A stretch of 7,875 nucleotides of DNA from a bacterium (GCA_003646045.1 QNDV01000091.1:1-7875), one strand, 5' to 3'. Numbered from the stretch's first letter, positions 1 through 7,146 are shown. The notes: generated by a model not told the origin, from the letters alone. Numbers and translations are program-made.

Positions 1-1
1 C

Positions 2-2809
2 GGCCGGGGGCCCTTCAATGAGCAGTGCCGCGAGAGCTTCTGGACCTGCAATGGCGACTGGGATGCCGTCACCGAGAAGCTGGGCTACTGGGTGAATCTG
101 GACGATCCCTACATCACCTACGACAACGATTACAGCGAGAGCGTGTGGTGGATCCTGGGGCAGTTCCACGCCAAGGATATGCTCTACCGGGGCCACAAGG
201 TGGTGCCCTATTGCCCCGTTTGCGCCACGCCCATCAGCAGCCACGAAATGGCCAACAGCTACCGGCAGGTCAATGACCCCAGTATCTTCGTGCGGCTGCG
301 GGCCGTCGACGGGGACGAGAGTTTCCTGACCTGGACCACCACGCCCTGGACCCTGCCTGCCAATGTGGCCCTGGCCGTGGGCGAGGACTTCGACTACGTC
401 CGCGTGCGTCACGGTGACGAGGTGCTGGTGTTGGCCGAGGCCCGCCTGGGCGTGCTGGACGACGACGTCGAGACCGAGGTCCTGGAAACCGTCAAGGGCC
501 GCGACCTGCTGGGCCGTCGCTACCGGCAGTTGCTGCCCTTCGTGGCGCCGGACGAGGGCGAGGATGCCTTCCGTATCGTCGCTGCCGATTTCGTGACCCT
601 CGATTCGGGTACGGGCATCGTCCACATGGCCCCGGCCTTCGGCGAGGACGACTACCAGGTGGGGCGGCGAGAGAACCTGGCTTTCCTGCGTCCGGTGGAC
701 GCCAACGGGGCCTTCGTGCCCGAGGTCGAGCCTTGGGCGGGGCTGCACGTCAAGGAGGCCGACCCCCTGATCATCAGGCATCTGGACGAGCAGGGCAGTC
801 TCTACGCCCGGCAGACCTATGCCCACGACTACCCGTTCCACGACCGCTGCGACAACCCGCTGATCTACTACGCCATGCCCAGCTGGTTCATCCGCACCAG
901 CGAAATGCGGGACAAGCTGGTGGAGGCCAACAAGGAAATCACCTGGGCCCCGCCCGAAGTCGGCGCCAATCGTTTTGGCAACTGGCTGTCCGGCAATATC
1001 GACTGGTCACTGAGTCGCAATCGCTTCTGGGGTACGCCCCTGAACGTGTGGGTCTGCGACCGGTGCGGTGAGTTGCACCTGCCGGTGAGTCGTGCCGAAC
1101 TGGGTGAACTGACCGGTACCGACCAGTCGCAGCTGGATCTGCATCGACCCCATGTTGACGATCTTGTATTCGGATGTGTCAACGACGGCTGCGACGGCAC
1201 CATGCGGCGCACCCCCGAGGTCATCGACTGCTGGTTCGACTCGGGCAGCATGCCCTTCGCCCAGTACCACTACCCCTTCGAGAACAAGGAGCTCTTCGAG
1301 AGCCAGTACCCCGCCGACTTCATCAGCGAGGGCGTGGACCAGACCCGCGGCTGGTTCTATACCATGCTGGTCATCAGCACGTTCCTGACCGGCACCAGCA
1401 GCTACAAGAGCTGCCTGGTCAACGAGCTGATCCTGGACAAGAAGGGCAAGAAGATGTCCAAGAGCGTGGGGAACACCGTGGACCCCATGGAGATCATGGG
1501 TGCCGAGGGCGCCGACCCCTTGCGTTGGTACATGATCAGCAGCAGTCCGGTGTGGACGCCCACCCGCTTCGACCGCGAAGGCGTGAAGGAAGCCCAGCGC
1601 AAACTGCTGGCCACCCTGGAGAATTCCTACGCCTTCTACGCCCTGTACGCCAACCTGGACGGCTTTACACCCGGCGGGGACGTTCCCGGTGAACCCGATC
1701 TGCTGGACCGCTGGATTCTCAGTCGCCTGCAGAGCGTCACGAGCAGCGTTACGGTGGACCTGGAGGCGCTGAACCTCACTCGAGCCGCCAAGACCATGAC
1801 GGCCTTCGTCATGGACGATGTCAGCAACTGGTACGTGCGTCTGAGTCGACGCCGTTTCTGGAAGGGGGAGATGACGCCGGACAAACGGTCCGCGTTCACC
1901 ACCCTGCATACGGTGCTTGAGACGAGCCTGCGTCTGCTGGCGCCTTTTGTCCCGTTTACGTCCGAAGAGATCTACCGGGCCCTGGTGGCCTGGCGTGGGG
2001 ATGAAAGCGCCTCGGTCCATCTGCAGGATTATCCCCGCTCGCAGGAGAAACTGGTGGATACCGAACTGGAGCGGGCCATGTCGGCCGCCCAGACGGTGGT
2101 GGGTCTGGGCCGCAGCCTGCGCCAGGAGGCAGCCCTCAAGACCAGGCAGCCGTTGGGACGACTGGTAATGCACACGGCGGACGACCGGGTGGCGATGGTC
2201 ATGGCCAACGACCGCCTCAAGGGTTATGTGGCCGACGAATTGAATGTCAAGGAGGTGGGCACCATCGCCGATCCCCGCGAGGTGGCGGTGTTGGCGGCCA
2301 AGGCCGACTTCCGCGCCCTGGGGCCCCGCTTCGGCAAAGGCGTGCCCCGGGCCGCCGCCGCCATCGCCGCCATGACGCCCGCCCATATCATGACCCTGCG
2401 CGGCGAGGGACAGGTGGAACTGGATGTGGACGGTGAAGCCGTGACATTCACCGCCGGGGAGATCCAGGTTCGCGAGGAGGGCGTGGCACCCTGGGTGGCC
2501 GGCAGCGACCAGGGACTGACCGTGGCGCTGGACACCACCCTGACCGCCGATTTGCGGGCAGAGGGGCTGTGCCGTGAGATCATCAACAAGGTCCAGAACC
2601 TGCGCAAGAAAAGCGGGCTGGAGGTGTCGGACCGCATCGAGCTGGTAGTAGCCGGATCCCGGCAGGTTCAGGAGGCCGTAGCGGCCCACGGTGAGCGGAT
2701 TCGTACGGAGACCCTCGCGGTCGGCGTTGCCGACACCGGGGAATTGGCGTATAAAGACACATTCGAGATCGACGGGAACGAGATCGCCATAGCCTTGGAA
2801 AGGGCCTGA
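2..2809 (+). CDS. ileS: Isoleucyl-tRNA synthetase, eukaryal/archaeal-like type (5' partial)
   Basis: Charges tRNA-Ile with isoleucine in the cytoplasm and edits mischarged valine. The reading frame is open from base 2, so the gene begins before the window; 935 residues are visible and roughly 100 N-terminal ones, including the HIGH motif, are missing. Counting from base 2: the editing (CP1) domain shows TWTTTPWTLP at 110-119 and GTGIVHMAPAFGEDDY at 203-218; putative zinc ligands are C352-X2-C355 and C392-X4-C397 around the NRFWGTPLNVWVC segment; GVDQTRGWF precedes KMSKS at 484-488 (bases 1451-1465); an anticodon-binding domain and the C-terminal EIINKVQNLRKKSGLEV segment follow. The internal zinc knuckle and RFWGTPL wording match the Thermus/eukaryal type of IleS rather than the E. 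coli type, which carries its zinc site at the C-terminus. The next gene starts 20 bases downstream, so they are probably co-transcribed. Identity is near certain; subtype is from remembered family patterns. Confidence 0.97.
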   Translation, partial: GRGPFNEQCRESFWTCNGDWDAVTEKLGYWVNLDDPYITYDNDYSESVWWILGQFHAKDMLYRGHKVVPYCPVCATPISSHEMANSYRQVNDPSIFVRLRAVDGDESFLTWTTTPWTLPANVALAVGEDFDYVRVRHGDEVLVLAEARLGVLDDDVETEVLETVKGRDLLGRRYRQLLPFVAPDEGEDAFRIVAADFVTLDSGTGIVHMAPAFGEDDYQVGRRENLAFLRPVDANGAFVPEVEPWAGLHVKEADPLIIRHLDEQGSLYARQTYAHDYPFHDRCDNPLIYYAMPSWFIRTSEMRDKLVEANKEITWAPPEVGANRFGNWLSGNIDWSLSRNRFWGTPLNVWVCDRCGELHLPVSRAELGELTGTDQSQLDLHRPHVDDLVFGCVNDGCDGTMRRTPEVIDCWFDSGSMPFAQYHYPFENKELFESQYPADFISEGVDQTRGWFYTMLVISTFLTGTSSYKSCLVNELILDKKGKKMSKSVGNTVDPMEIMGAEGADPLRWYMISSSPVWTPTRFDREGVKEAQRKLLATLENSYAFYALYANLDGFTPGGDVPGEPDLLDRWILSRLQSVTSSVTVDLEALNLTRAAKTMTAFVMDDVSNWYVRLSRRRFWKGEMTPDKRSAFTTLHTVLETSLRLLAPFVPFTSEEIYRALVAWRGDESASVHLQDYPRSQEKLVDTELERAMSAAQTVVGLGRSLRQEAALKTRQPLGRLVMHTADDRVAMVMANDRLKGYVADELNVKEVGTIADPREVAVLAAKADFRALGPRFGKGVPRAAAAIAAMTPAHIMTLRGEGQVELDVDGEAVTFTAGEIQVREEGVAPWVAGSDQGLTVALDTTLTADLRAEGLCREIINKVQNLRKKSGLEVSDRIELVVAGSRQVQEAVAAHGERIRTETLAVGVADTGELAYKDTFEIDGNEIAIALERA

Positions 2810-2829
2810 CGCCGTTCGCGGGAGGAATC

Positions 2830-3207
2830 ATGCGTAAGACAGAACTCCAGAGATTCCGTAATCTGCTCGTTGCGGAAAAGGAGCGGGTGGGGCAGTCCCT
2901 TGCCCAGCACGAGAAGATCATCAAGCATACCGATGACCAGTCGGGGCTCGAGGTGGGCAAGGCCCATTCGAATCATATGGCGGACCAGGGCACGGACGAG
3001 TTCCAGTACGAGACCACCATCAAGTTCGCCAATACCGAGGGTCGCTACCTCTACAACATAGAGGAGGCCCTGCGGCGCATCGAGGACGGCTCCTACGGTA
3101 AGTGCCAGGAGTGTAGCGCGGTCATTGGTCTGCCCCGTCTGCGGCGTCTGCCCTACACCCGTCTTTGCATCGAATGCAAGGAGAAGGAGGAGGCGGGCAA
3201 CCTCTGA
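2830..3207 (+). CDS. dksA: DksA/TraR-family C4 zinc-finger regulator
   Basis: Predicted RNA-polymerase secondary-channel binding protein of the DksA/TraR family, 125 aa. A perfect GGAGG at 2821-2825 sits 4 bases before the ATG. Residues 1-33 and 60-86 are helical and charged, as expected for the antiparallel coiled coil. The C-terminal zinc finger is clear: C92-X2-C95 and C113-X2-C116, preceded by the family-typical RRIEDGSYGKC. At the coiled-coil tip the sequence is HMADQGTDE (49-57) rather than the DPVDRA wording of E. coli DksA, so the two acidic tip residues and alanine used by E. coli DksA with ppGpp are not all present. It may be one of the TraR/YocK-like members, whose activity need not match DksA. 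It lies between ileS and lspA, an arrangement I recall from several non-enteric phyla. Family assignment is firm; the symbol and a stringent-response role are by analogy. Confidence 0.9.
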   Translation: MRKTELQRFRNLLVAEKERVGQSLAQHEKIIKHTDDQSGLEVGKAHSNHMADQGTDEFQYETTIKFANTEGRYLYNIEEALRRIEDGSYGKCQECSAVIGLPRLRRLPYTRLCIECKEKEEAGNL

Positions 3208-3683
3208 TGGTCCGTCTCCTGCCACCCTGGGTGTGGGCGCCCCTGGTCCTGGTCGTCGACTTCATCTCGAAACGACTGGTGCTGGCCAACGAGGAGGCAC
3301 TGCGGGCCAAGGTCCGTGTTCTCGGAGAGCTGGCACGCTTCATCTATGTTCGCAATCCCGGTTCGGCCATGGGTCTGTTCCCCGTGGGACGATGGGTGTT
3401 GGTGGCGGTCAGCCTGGCTGCCGCCGTTTTTCTGACTTGGCTCTACACCACCACTGAACCGGCGCTGAGGGTCAGACGCGGCGCCATGGCGGCTATCCTG
3501 GGGGGAGCCCTGGGTAATCTGGTGGACCGGGTCTTCTACGACGGCCGCGTCGTGGATTTTATCGACCTGGGTGTGGGCTCACACCGCTTCTATACCTTCA
3601 ATGTCGCCGACATCGCCGTGACCCTGGGGGGTGTGGTGTTGTTCCTGTGCCTGCTGCTGGAGGACCGGCGTGGACATGATTGA
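3207..3683 (+). CDS. lspA: Lipoprotein signal peptidase (signal peptidase II)
   Basis: Inner-membrane aspartyl protease that removes signal peptides from diacylglyceryl-modified prolipoproteins. At 158 aa it is normal for the family. Four hydrophobic segments lie at about 6-25, 63-80, 92-109 and 136-152. Conserved boxes are all present: VDFISKRLV (17-25), VRNPGSAMGLF (48-58), GNLVDR (103-108), VVDFID (115-120) and FNVAD (131-135). The predicted catalytic pair is D117 (in VVD) and D135 (in FNVAD), spaced 18 apart as in E. coli. The ATG at 3207 shares its A with the TGA stop of the upstream dksA-like gene, indicating translational coupling; purine-rich AAGGAGGAGG at 3184-3193 serves as ribosome site, 13 bases upstream. 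An in-frame TTG at 3165 would add 14 charged glycine-rich residues inside the upstream zinc-finger gene and is less likely. The gene ends inside the start of the pseudouridine synthase gene. Confidence 0.95.
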   Translation: MVRLLPPWVWAPLVLVVDFISKRLVLANEEALRAKVRVLGELARFIYVRNPGSAMGLFPVGRWVLVAVSLAAAVFLTWLYTTTEPALRVRRGAMAAILGGALGNLVDRVFYDGRVVDFIDLGVGSHRFYTFNVADIAVTLGGVVLFLCLLLEDRRGHD

Positions 3684-4665
3684 CGAACCCCTGGACGGTG
3701 AGGTTGATCGCCGCGTCCTGACCACGGAGCCTGGCGACACGAACCAGCGTCTTGATACCTTCCTGCGCGATCGCTGCCCCGACCTGTCCCGCAACCGCAT
3801 CCAGTCCGAACTGGCCGACGGACAGGTTCTCGTAGACGGTGTTGCGCGTCCCAAGGGATATCGCCTGCAGCCGGGCATGGAGATTGTCTTCACACCCCGG
3901 CCCCGGCAGCCGCTCACCGCAGTGGCCCAGGATATACCGTTGCACGTCCTGTACGAGGACGACGACATGCTGATCATCAACAAGCAGGCCGGTCTGGTGG
4001 TTCATCCGGCGCCGGGCCACCCGGACGGTACGCTGGTCAACGGGTTGTTGCACCACTTCGGAGACCTGGCGGCCGGTGATGACCCGTTGCGGCCGGGCAT
4101 CGTCCACAGGCTGGACCGGGACACCACAGGCTTGCTGGTGGTGGCCCGCCACGACCGGGCGTTGACAGCCCTGCAGCAGCAGATCCAGGCCCGCACCATG
4201 GGGCGGATCTACCAGGCGCTGAGCTGGGGCAGATGGGCCGAGGAAGAGGGCGTTCTCGAGGGCGATATCGGCAGGGATCCCAAGCGGCGGCAGCGCATGG
4301 CCGTGGTCCAGCAGGGCGGTCGTGCGGCAACTACCCGCTACCGGGTGCAGGAGAATTTCGAATTCGTCCAACTGTGCCGGGTCGAGTTGGAGACAGGTCG
4401 CACCCACCAGATCCGGGTCCATTTCGCCCGCTCCGGCCATCCCGTGGTAGGAGATCCCCTCTACGGTGACGATGCGCGGGCACGCGGTGCGCATCACCTG
4501 GATCGCAAGCGGGCCATGGCCATGGTGCGCGCGACCGGAAGGCAGATGTTGCACGCCGGTGAACTTCATCTGCGCCATCCCGCCGATGAACGCGAAATGG
4601 TCTTCTCGGCACCGCTGCCACCGGATATGGCGACGGTGCTGGCGGGCCTGGCCGAATCCGCATAG
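3676..4665 (+). CDS. rluD: RluA/RluD-family pseudouridine synthase
   Basis: Isomerises specific uridines in structured RNA; by the closest family pattern, the helix-69 uridines of 23S rRNA. 329 aa from the ATG. An S4 RNA-binding domain occupies about 23-85 (NQRLDTFL, SRNRIQ, GQVLVDG). The catalytic domain follows, with NKQAGLVVHPAPGHPDGTLVN (102-122), the active-site motif PGIVHRLDRDTTGLLVV (140-156) with catalytic D147, and GRTHQIRVHFARSGHPVVGD (241-260). GIVHRLD-DTTG plus the S4 domain favours RluD over RluA, but RluC or another target cannot be excluded. It overlaps lspA by 8 bases; lspA-rluD adjacency is also seen in Firmicutes. Start choice is open: GGAGG at 3659-3663 is 12 bases from this ATG but only 6 from an in-frame GTG at 3670, which would add two residues. 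A weak hairpin (4669-4683) directly follows the stop, and the operon appears to end here. Confidence 0.93.
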   Translation: MIDEPLDGEVDRRVLTTEPGDTNQRLDTFLRDRCPDLSRNRIQSELADGQVLVDGVARPKGYRLQPGMEIVFTPRPRQPLTAVAQDIPLHVLYEDDDMLIINKQAGLVVHPAPGHPDGTLVNGLLHHFGDLAAGDDPLRPGIVHRLDRDTTGLLVVARHDRALTALQQQIQARTMGRIYQALSWGRWAEEEGVLEGDIGRDPKRRQRMAVVQQGGRAATTRYRVQENFEFVQLCRVELETGRTHQIRVHFARSGHPVVGDPLYGDDARARGAHHLDRKRAMAMVRATGRQMLHAGELHLRHPADEREMVFSAPLPPDMATVLAGLAESA

Positions 4666-4681
4666 GGCCGGCGGAAACCGT

Positions 4682-4701
4682 CGCAAGGGTGGACACTTGC
4701 G
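4682..4701 (+). other. Perfect inverted repeat after rluD (possible terminator or operator)
   Basis: CGCAAG at 4682-4687 and CTTGCG at 4696-4701 form a perfect 6-bp stem with an 8-base loop, 17 bases beyond the rluD stop. No T-tract follows, so it is not a standard intrinsic terminator. It overlaps the -35 box of the predicted promoter at 4690-4718, which would also suit a regulatory site. Confidence 0.4.
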
Positions 4702-4718
4702 GCCCGGTGGCCTATTCT
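4690..4718 (+). promoter_or_regulatory. Predicted sigma70-like promoter of the STAS-kinase-ruvX-mltG operon
   Basis: TGGACA at 4690-4695 matches the -35 consensus at five of six positions, and TATTCT at 4713-4718 matches the -10 consensus at four of six. The spacer is exactly 17 bases. Transcription would start near 4725, giving a leader of about 95 bases before the STAS gene. It is the best-spaced pair I found in the 154-base gap. A weaker alternative is TTGCGG (4767-4772), 15 bases, TACAGT (4788-4793). Confidence 0.5.
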
Positions 4719-4772
4719 GTCGCGGTTACTTCGGTTCCAGCGCACCTCTGCGGGGGAATTGCGCACTTGCGG
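4694..4772 (+). repeat. 9-bp direct repeat CACTTGCGG, two copies 70 bp apart
   Basis: CACTTGCGG occurs at 4694-4702 and again at 4764-4772, the same face-to-face offset of 70 bp. The first copy lies in the spacer of the predicted promoter and forms one arm of the inverted repeat at 4682-4701; the second lies in the transcribed leader, 48 bases before the STAS start codon. It could be a pair of binding sites for a regulator, or chance. Confidence 0.4.
4721..4742 (+). other. RNA hairpin with cUUCGg tetraloop at the predicted 5' end
   Basis: C4721-C4723 can pair with G4740-G4742, G4724-G4725 with C4737-C4738 (A4739 bulged) and A4728-C4729 with G4734-T4735, closing the tetraloop TTCG at 4730-4733. 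C(UUCG)G is an unusually stable RNA tetraloop. The stem is interrupted by a T-T/T mismatch. It would sit at or next to the 5' end of the mRNA if the predicted promoter is right, where such hairpins commonly slow decay. Confidence 0.35.
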
Positions 4773-4819
4773 ATGCACGTGACACGATACAGTCCCGAGA
4801 TCAATAAGCAGGTTCGCCG

Positions 4820-5158
4820 GTGAAGATAAAGGAACGCAAACGCGACGGTGTGGCCATCCTGGAGATGAGCGGGCGCCTCATGGGCGGGCCCGATGCCGAG
4901 GCCTTCGACGAGATTCTCAAGACCCTTATCCACGAGGGCTGTCGCAATGTAGTGGTCAGCATGGAAAAGGTCCGTTGGGTGAACAGCACGGGCCTGGGCA
5001 TCCTGATTTCCGGCTACACCACCCTGAAAAAGAGTGGTGGCGAATTGAAACTGCTCAAGGTGTCGGACCGTATCGAGAACATATTCATCGTCTCCAAGCT
5101 CTACACCGTCTTCGAATCATACCAGGACGAGGACGAAGCGATCCAAAGTTTCGCATGA
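4820..5158 (+). CDS. STAS-domain anti-sigma-factor antagonist
   Basis: Small cytosolic switch protein of the SpoIIAA/RsbV type, 112 aa, made of a single STAS domain. It would bind the anti-sigma kinase when unphosphorylated and be released after serine phosphorylation. The fold pattern is visible: VAILEMSGRL (11-20), a helix around 25-39, NVVVSMEKV (43-51), then the signature WVNSTGLGIL (53-62). S56 corresponds to the phosphorylated serine of SpoIIAA (normally DSSGLG); the preceding Asp is Asn55 here. A final strand and helix (ELKLLKVSDRIENIFIVSKL, 75-94) match the family. The start is GTG with only a poor upstream ribosome site (AAGCAGG, 4806-4812). The kinase gene follows 22 bases downstream, supporting a cognate pair. 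I would not assign the name rsbV or spoIIAA, because the target is unknown. Confidence 0.9.
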   Translation: MKIKERKRDGVAILEMSGRLMGGPDAEAFDEILKTLIHEGCRNVVVSMEKVRWVNSTGLGILISGYTTLKKSGGELKLLKVSDRIENIFIVSKLYTVFESYQDEDEAIQSFA

Positions 5159-5180
5159 CCAACGCCGGGGACGTAGCGAC

Positions 5181-5606
5181 TTGAACAACCGCATCGTAAT
5201 CAAACTTCCCAGCCGCATGGAATTTCTCGGTATTCCCGACGTGGTGCTCATGGAGATCGGCACCGAGTTCTCGTGCAGCAGCCGTTGCCTCGAGGAACTG
5301 GGCACTTCCATCATCGAGGCCTGCACCAATGCCATGGAGCACGGCAACAAGCTGGACGAGGAAGTAGAAATCGAGATCATCTTCGAGGTGGGCGAGGAAA
5401 GCGTCACCGTGACGGTTCTGGACACCGGCCCCGGCTTCGATTTCAGCAGTTGGGAACCTTCCGATGAACTCATGCGACCCCGGGGGCGCGGTATCCTCAT
5501 CATGCGCGAATTCACCGATGAACTGGAATTCGGTCGCCACGACGACGGACGGTTCATGGTCCGGCTCGTCAAGCAGCTGGGCTCCTGCGGTGAAGACGAA
5601 TCCTGA
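5181..5606 (+). CDS. RsbW/SpoIIAB-type serine kinase or anti-sigma ATPase
   Basis: GHKL-fold ATP-binding protein of 141 aa, the likely partner of the STAS protein encoded just upstream: it would phosphorylate S56 of that protein and sequester a target (a sigma factor in known cases) when the antagonist is phosphorylated. The Bergerat ATP-binding boxes are clear: N-box EACTNAMEHGN (46-56) with E46, N50 and H54; G1-box DTGPGFD (81-87); G2-box GRGILIM (102-108). This is a lone HATPase domain with no sensor, membrane segment or histidine phosphorylation site. The start is TTG at 5181, preceded by GGGGA (5167-5171). Starting at the next ATG (5217) would remove the first beta-strand, RIVIKLPS, so TTG is preferred. 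ruvX begins 5 bases after the stop. The gene is intact, but no sigma factor or PP2C phosphatase is adjacent. Confidence 0.9.
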   Translation: MNNRIVIKLPSRMEFLGIPDVVLMEIGTEFSCSSRCLEELGTSIIEACTNAMEHGNKLDEEVEIEIIFEVGEESVTVTVLDTGPGFDFSSWEPSDELMRPRGRGILIMREFTDELEFGRHDDGRFMVRLVKQLGSCGEDES

Positions 5607-5611
5607 TCACC

Positions 5612-6043
5612 ATGACTGGTAGCTGTATCGGGGTGGACTACGGTCTGCGCCGCACCGGGTTTGCCGTGGGGGACACGGAGCATCGCCTGGCCATGGCACA
5701 TGGCACCCATGTGGAGGGTCGCGACGGCTCGCTGTTGGTGGCGATACGCGATCTGGCCGCCGCTCGCGGGGCCGACACGGTGGTGCTGGGGTTGCCCCTG
5801 ACCGCCGATGGCAGGGAGGGTGACATGGTGGCCAGGGTGCGGCGTTTCGCAGCAGTTATCGAACGCGATACGGAATTGCGCGTGGTGCTCTGGGACGAAC
5901 GCTTCAGCAGCGCCGAGGCCGACCGCTGGCTCGCCCTGCGCAAGGCGCCCGGCAAGGAGGAGCGCGATGCGGTGGCGGCGGCCATCATCCTGCAGTCCTG
6001 GCTCGACAGTCCCCTGTCTTCATCTTCCGGGAGCAAGTCGTGA
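5612..6043 (+). CDS. ruvX: RuvX/YqgF, putative pre-16S rRNA nuclease (RNase H fold)
   Basis: Small RNase-H-fold nuclease, 143 aa, first described as a Holliday-junction resolvase and later implicated in trimming the 5' end of 16S rRNA. The motifs are in the right order: GVDYGLRRTGFAVGD (7-21) with the first acidic residue, VVLGLPLTADG (57-67), VLWDERFSSAEA (92-103), in which DERFSS replaces the usual DER-T-T, and ERDAVAAAIILQSWLD (117-132) with the last catalytic Asp. The C-terminus is a short serine-rich tail. No good ribosome site precedes the ATG, and the gap from the kinase gene is only 5 bases, so translational coupling is likely. Its stop overlaps the GTG start of mltG by 4 bases; a ruvX-mltG pair recurs in other phyla (for example Firmicutes), which supports both calls. 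Confidence 0.93.
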   Translation: MTGSCIGVDYGLRRTGFAVGDTEHRLAMAHGTHVEGRDGSLLVAIRDLAAARGADTVVLGLPLTADGREGDMVARVRRFAAVIERDTELRVVLWDERFSSAEADRWLALRKAPGKEERDAVAAAIILQSWLDSPLSSSSGSKS

Positions 6044-7146
6044 AGAGGCAGCTGATCATGGCGGGGTCGCTGTCGGTGATTGCCCTGGTGATTGCCGTTG
6101 CGGCAGCGACCTGGTTGATCTGGAACCGTCCGGCACGGCAAGTTCCCGGGGATGATCCCGTCCTGGTGGAAATCCCGGCGGGCATGACCCTGGCGGCGGC
6201 GGCCGATACCCTGATGGCGCGGGGGCTGCTCGCGGATCGACGGGTACTGTTGCTGGGAGCGCGGCTCTCGGGGCGGGCCAACGCCCTCAAGGCCGGGCTC
6301 TATGCCCTGTCCGGAACCCTGTCTCCGCGCGATCTGCTGGACACCCTGGTCAGCGGTCGTGGTGTGCAGAACCGGGTGACCATCCCCGAGGGACTGGCCG
6401 CGGGGGAGGTCGCGGACCTGGTGGCAAGGGAGTTGTTCATTGACCCGGCGGATTTCCTGGCCGCGGCCGATTCCCTGGTAGGTGCCGCCCTGGCCGGGGA
6501 TCGCGTGACCGGGGGGCGGGAAGCAGTCGCTCGTCTCGATTCGTTGCTGACGGTGGAGACGGCCGCCAGGTCGGTACACCTGCATCGTTGCGAGGGATAC
6601 CTGGCGCCGGATACCTATCTCTTCGCTGCGGGCACGTCGGAGACGGCGGTAGCGATCCATCTCGTCGATACCCAGTTCGCGCGACTGGAGGCGGCCACCT
6701 CGAGGCGACGAACCGGTCAACCCGGTGGGCACGGCCTGCTGGTATTGGCCTCCATCATCGAGGCCGAAGCCCGGCGCGACGACGAACGGGAACGCATTGC
6801 CGCGGTCTACAGCAACCGAATCGATCTGGGCATGCGCCTGGAGGCCGATCCCACCGTGGCCCACCTGCTGGGCAAGAAGGGCGAGCGGCTCTTCTACCGG
6901 GACCTGGCGGTTCGTTCGGCCTGGAACACCTACCGGGTGAAGGGGCTGCCGCCGGGCCCCATCGGCAGCCCCGGACAGGCCTCGCTGCAGGCGGCCGCTC
7001 GACCGGATTCCACCTGCGAGGCCCTTTTCTTCGTGGCCGACGGGCGGGACGGCCATGTCTTTTCCCGCACGGTCAGGGAACATGAGCAGGCCGTACGGCG
7101 TTTCCGGGCATTGAAATCCGCGGAGCGCAGAAACCACGGTGATTGA
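6040..7146 (+). CDS. mltG: Endolytic peptidoglycan transglycosylase MltG (YceG-like)
   Basis: Membrane-anchored enzyme thought to cut nascent glycan strands and so set chain length in the growing wall. 368 aa, slightly longer than the E. coli protein. One N-terminal transmembrane helix (about 5-28, after KR) is followed by a periplasmic LysM-like region (about 40-140) with VTIPEG at 113-118. The catalytic domain carries EGYLAPDTYLF (185-195), LASIIEAEA (236-244) with the predicted catalytic glutamate E241, YSNRIDLGMRLEADPTV (257-273) and WNTYRVKGLPPGPIGSPG (295-312). The C-terminal DGHVFSRTVREHEQAV (337-352) completes the family pattern. The GTG start overlaps the ruvX stop (GTGA), with GGGAG at 6029-6033 as ribosome site. 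The catalytic Glu and GLPPGPI motif leave little doubt about the family. A promoter-like -35 box overlaps its stop codon. Confidence 0.95.
   Translation: MKRQLIMAGSLSVIALVIAVAAATWLIWNRPARQVPGDDPVLVEIPAGMTLAAAADTLMARGLLADRRVLLLGARLSGRANALKAGLYALSGTLSPRDLLDTLVSGRGVQNRVTIPEGLAAGEVADLVARELFIDPADFLAAADSLVGAALAGDRVTGGREAVARLDSLLTVETAARSVHLHRCEGYLAPDTYLFAAGTSETAVAIHLVDTQFARLEAATSRRRTGQPGGHGLLVLASIIEAEARRDDERERIAAVYSNRIDLGMRLEADPTVAHLLGKKGERLFYRDLAVRSAWNTYRVKGLPPGPIGSPGQASLQAAARPDSTCEALFFVADGRDGHVFSRTVREHEQAVRRFRALKSAERRNHGD

Noticed and set aside
1007..2689. Very long minus-strand open frame (560 codons) opposite ileS
   Set aside because: It mirrors the codon structure of a clear ileS gene in GC-rich DNA; the translation is rich in H, G, Q and shows no domain or ribosome site.
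3165..3206. TTG start extending LspA by 14 residues
   Set aside because: The extra residues are charged and glycine-rich, lie in the upstream zinc-finger gene and precede a natural LspA start at ATG 3207.
3598..4686. Minus-strand open frame opposite rluD (362 codons)
   Set aside because: Opposite a gene with a full set of catalytic motifs; low-complexity His/Gln-rich translation.
4776..4781. Palindrome CACGTG in the STAS leader
   Set aside because: A 6-bp palindrome is expected by chance in a window this size and nothing else supports it as a site.
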